Source of the DNA: CAZYXZ01 sp964651395
GTDB taxonomy: Bacteria > Actinomycetota > Actinomycetes > BP-191
DNA: 20,742 nucleotides
Direction: 5' to 3'
Assembly: GCA_964651395.1 (NCBI GenBank)
Contig: CAZYXZ010000063.1
Location: forward strand, 1-20,742
Part shown: positions 18,955 to 20,742 of the stretch, in pieces
How positions within the stretch are numbered: position 1 is the stretch's first letter
How the letters are laid out: each line of letters begins with the position of its first letter
Program-made: the position numbers and the translations under genes
The notes under the pieces: model-generated
What the model was told of the DNA's origin: nothing
The model's input: the letters and a program-made list of their open reading frames with translations, nothing else
Database searches by the model: none

Positions 18955-20742
18955 ATGAGCAACAACAATCTCGACGCACCACGCTCACCCCGCTTGCGGG
19001 CCGAGGTCGACGGACTGTCCGAGGCGCTGCCCGTCGACGTGCTGCCCTGCTCCAACGGCGAGTTCCTGCCAGGGCGGCCGACCGCACGGCAGCGCGCGAT
19101 CATGGCGCTGGCGAACGAGCGGAGCGAGGAGGCCCGGCGCGCGCTGGGCCTGTCACGCCGCTCCTTCGTCCGCACGGCGGCCGCGATGGCGATCGGCGTC
19201 TGGGCCGTCGACCAGCTCTCCGCCGGAACCTGGGGCAGATACGCGACGGGCGCGCCCGGGTCACCGGCCGCCTGCGACATCGAGTGGAAGGGCGCCCAGC
19301 TGGCCAACCGGCCGGGTGAGTTCATCTTCGACATCCAGAGCCACCACGTGGACCCGCGCGGCACCTGGCGGGCGACGAACCCCGGCTTCCACGCCTTCAT
19401 GGCCGCGATCTGGGAGCAGTCCGGGCCGCTCGGGGGGATGCCCGGCATGCGTCAGGACGGCTCGCCGCACGGCTTCGGCTACGGCGGCGAGCTCGACCCG
19501 ATCGAGAGCCTTTCGCGGCACCACTACATGAAGGAGCTGTTCCTCGACTCCTCGACCAGCATGACGGTGCTCTCCGCCGTGCCCTCGGAGCCCACGCACC
19601 AGCCGCTGCCGCAGATCAAGGCGGCCGAGACGGTCGAGATGGTCAACCAGCTGGCCGGCGGGACGCGCCGCAGCGTCATGCACGCCTTCGTCATGCCCAA
19701 CCGCGGTTCGCTCGGCACCACGTCCACGTCGCTCGGCACCGACCCGGCGTTCATGGCCGAGGAGTTCGAGCTCATGGAGCAGAACTGCCGCGAGTACAAC
19801 GGGATGCTGCGCGGCTGGAAGGTCTACACCCCGTGGGGTGACGTCCCGAACTTCAGCGGCTGGTACCTCGACGACGCGGTCGGCCTGAAGTTCCTCGAGC
19901 AGGTCGTGAAGTGCGGCAACACCTACGGCGTGCCCAAGCTGGTCGCGTGCCACAAGGGCTTCGCACTGCCGGCCTTCGACCAGCGGTCCGCCTCTCCGCG
20001 CGACATCGGCCCGGCCGCCCGCCAGTTCCCCGAGGTCAGCCTCGTCGTCTACCACTCCGGCTACGACGGCGAGGAGCAGGTGGCGTACCCCGGTGACGAC
20101 CTGGTCAACGCCGCCGACCGGGGCGTGAACTCGTTGATCAAGAGCCTGCGCGAGAACAGCATGGACGCCTCGCGCCACAAGCTCCCGGGCCTGGCCCACG
20201 GCAACAGCCCGAACGTGTACGCCGAGATCGGCGCCGTCTGGCGCTCGGTCGCGAACAACGCGGACGAGGCGGCGCACCTGCTCGGCAAGCTGATCACCCA
20301 CGTCGGACCGAAGCGGGTCTGCTGGGGCACGGACAGCCTGTGGTTCGGCTCGCCGCAGCCGGAGATCGTCAAGCTGCGCGCCTTCAAGTTCACCGAGAAG
20401 GCCAAGGAGCTCTACAACCTGCCGCACGGCCTCGAGGGCGACGCGGACGACCCGACCCGCAACGCGCACAGCGCGGCGTCCTACCAGCGCAAGCACCCGC
20501 ACGTGAAGGGCTGGCCGACCGACAAGAAGGCGCACCCCGAGCGCTCGATCCGCAACGCGATCTTCGGACGCAACGCAGCCCGGATCTACCGGGTCAATCC
20601 CGACGCCCACCTCAAGGCGCTCAAGTGCGACATGGTCGAGCAGGTGCGCGAGAGCTACGTCACCGACGCGGGCAGCGCACGCGAGTCGCGGCCGCTCGCG
20701 AGCAACGAGCTCTTCGGCTTCCGCACCGACGCCGCCGTCCTG
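18955..20742 (+). CDS. Tat-exported amidohydrolase-2-type metallo-hydrolase, 3' end outside window
   Basis: ATG 18955 begins six bases after the TAA of the copper-protein gene, and the frame stays open to the window end (596 codons). Residues 1-66 form a long polar leader. SRRSFVRTAAAMAIGVW (residues 67-83) is a twin-arginine motif plus hydrophobic stretch. The mature part is a TIM-barrel hydrolase of the amidohydrolase-2 group: FDIQSHHVDP at the first metal strand, VACHKGFALP, LVVYHSGYDG, and CWGTDSLWFGSPQP carrying the strand-8 Asp. Family members are metal-dependent hydrolases and non-oxidative decarboxylases of aromatic or lactone acids. Tat export implies folding and metal loading in the cytoplasm. 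With the copper protein it probably acts outside the membrane on the same substrate. Only the extreme C-terminus is missing, by family length. Confidence 0.82.
   Translation, partial: MSNNNLDAPRSPRLRAEVDGLSEALPVDVLPCSNGEFLPGRPTARQRAIMALANERSEEARRALGLSRRSFVRTAAAMAIGVWAVDQLSAGTWGRYATGAPGSPAACDIEWKGAQLANRPGEFIFDIQSHHVDPRGTWRATNPGFHAFMAAIWEQSGPLGGMPGMRQDGSPHGFGYGGELDPIESLSRHHYMKELFLDSSTSMTVLSAVPSEPTHQPLPQIKAAETVEMVNQLAGGTRRSVMHAFVMPNRGSLGTTSTSLGTDPAFMAEEFELMEQNCREYNGMLRGWKVYTPWGDVPNFSGWYLDDAVGLKFLEQVVKCGNTYGVPKLVACHKGFALPAFDQRSASPRDIGPAARQFPEVSLVVYHSGYDGEEQVAYPGDDLVNAADRGVNSLIKSLRENSMDASRHKLPGLAHGNSPNVYAEIGAVWRSVANNADEAAHLLGKLITHVGPKRVCWGTDSLWFGSPQPEIVKLRAFKFTEKAKELYNLPHGLEGDADDPTRNAHSAASYQRKHPHVKGWPTDKKAHPERSIRNAIFGRNAARIYRVNPDAHLKALKCDMVEQVRESYVTDAGSARESRPLASNELFGFRTDAAVL

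Noticed and set aside
1..20742. CRISPR array, tRNA or rRNA, insertion sequence, prophage or attachment site
   Set aside because: No regularly spaced direct repeats, cloverleaf with CCA-type end, transposase or integrase motif, or terminal inverted repeat was found on either strand by eye.

Overview
The window is GC-rich, densely coded DNA that looks like a chromosomal segment of an actinobacterium (Actinomycetota). The signs are heavy G/C third-position bias, frequent GTG starts, 4-bp ATGA/GTGA gene overlaps, TANNNT -10 boxes 6-7 nt before an ATG (leaderless promoters), a DinB/mycothiol-type protein, MEDS-type anti-sigma proteins, and a terminator without a T-tract. I cannot assign a genus. 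No tRNA, rRNA, CRISPR array, insertion sequence or phage gene was seen. No gene-free stretch exceeds about 210 bases.

Layout. (1) 1-1143: 3' part of a clan GH-A glycoside hydrolase with a C-terminal beta domain. (2) 1140-4975: two divergent PhyH-family Fe(II)/2-oxoglutarate dioxygenases. The right-hand one leads a tight operon with a DUF1295 (steroid 5-alpha-reductase-like) membrane protein and an SCP-x-type thiolase, suggesting branched or isoprenoid lipid metabolism. (3) 4972-8974: tag (3-methyladenine glycosylase I) diverges from a carotenoid-oxygenase / DUF2087 / gamma-glutamyltranspeptidase operon across a perfect 11-bp inverted repeat. (4) 8998-10197: an NTF2/SnoaL-like protein and a degenerate EAL-domain protein lacking the EAL triad. 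(5) 10220-12272: an ABC-2 exporter (ATPase, permease) with a cysteine-rich lipoprotein, all overlapping. (6) 12269-14977: a YciI-like protein, a DinB-family protein and an orphan GspE/PilB ATPase carrying an extra double zinc ribbon. (7) 15184-16912: two overlapping MEDS proteins, one with an anti-sigma-type HATPase domain and one with a STAS domain whose phospho-serine position is alanine, followed by a strong hairpin terminator.

(8) 17098-20742 holds the most unusual content. A secreted 616-residue copper protein has the six-ligand pattern of a peptidylglycine alpha-hydroxylating monooxygenase (PHM)-like pair of domains, followed by a plastocyanin-like domain with a Cys-x2-His-x2-Met site. 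Six bases downstream is a Tat-exported amidohydrolase-2-type metallo-hydrolase that runs off the window. I propose that they form an extracytoplasmic oxidise-then-hydrolyse (or decarboxylate) pair with a built-in electron-transfer domain. The individual motifs are visible; the combined function is inference.

Three convergent gene pairs (1140-1143, 4972-4975, 12269-12272) end on a shared palindromic CTAG, so one tetranucleotide supplies both stop codons.
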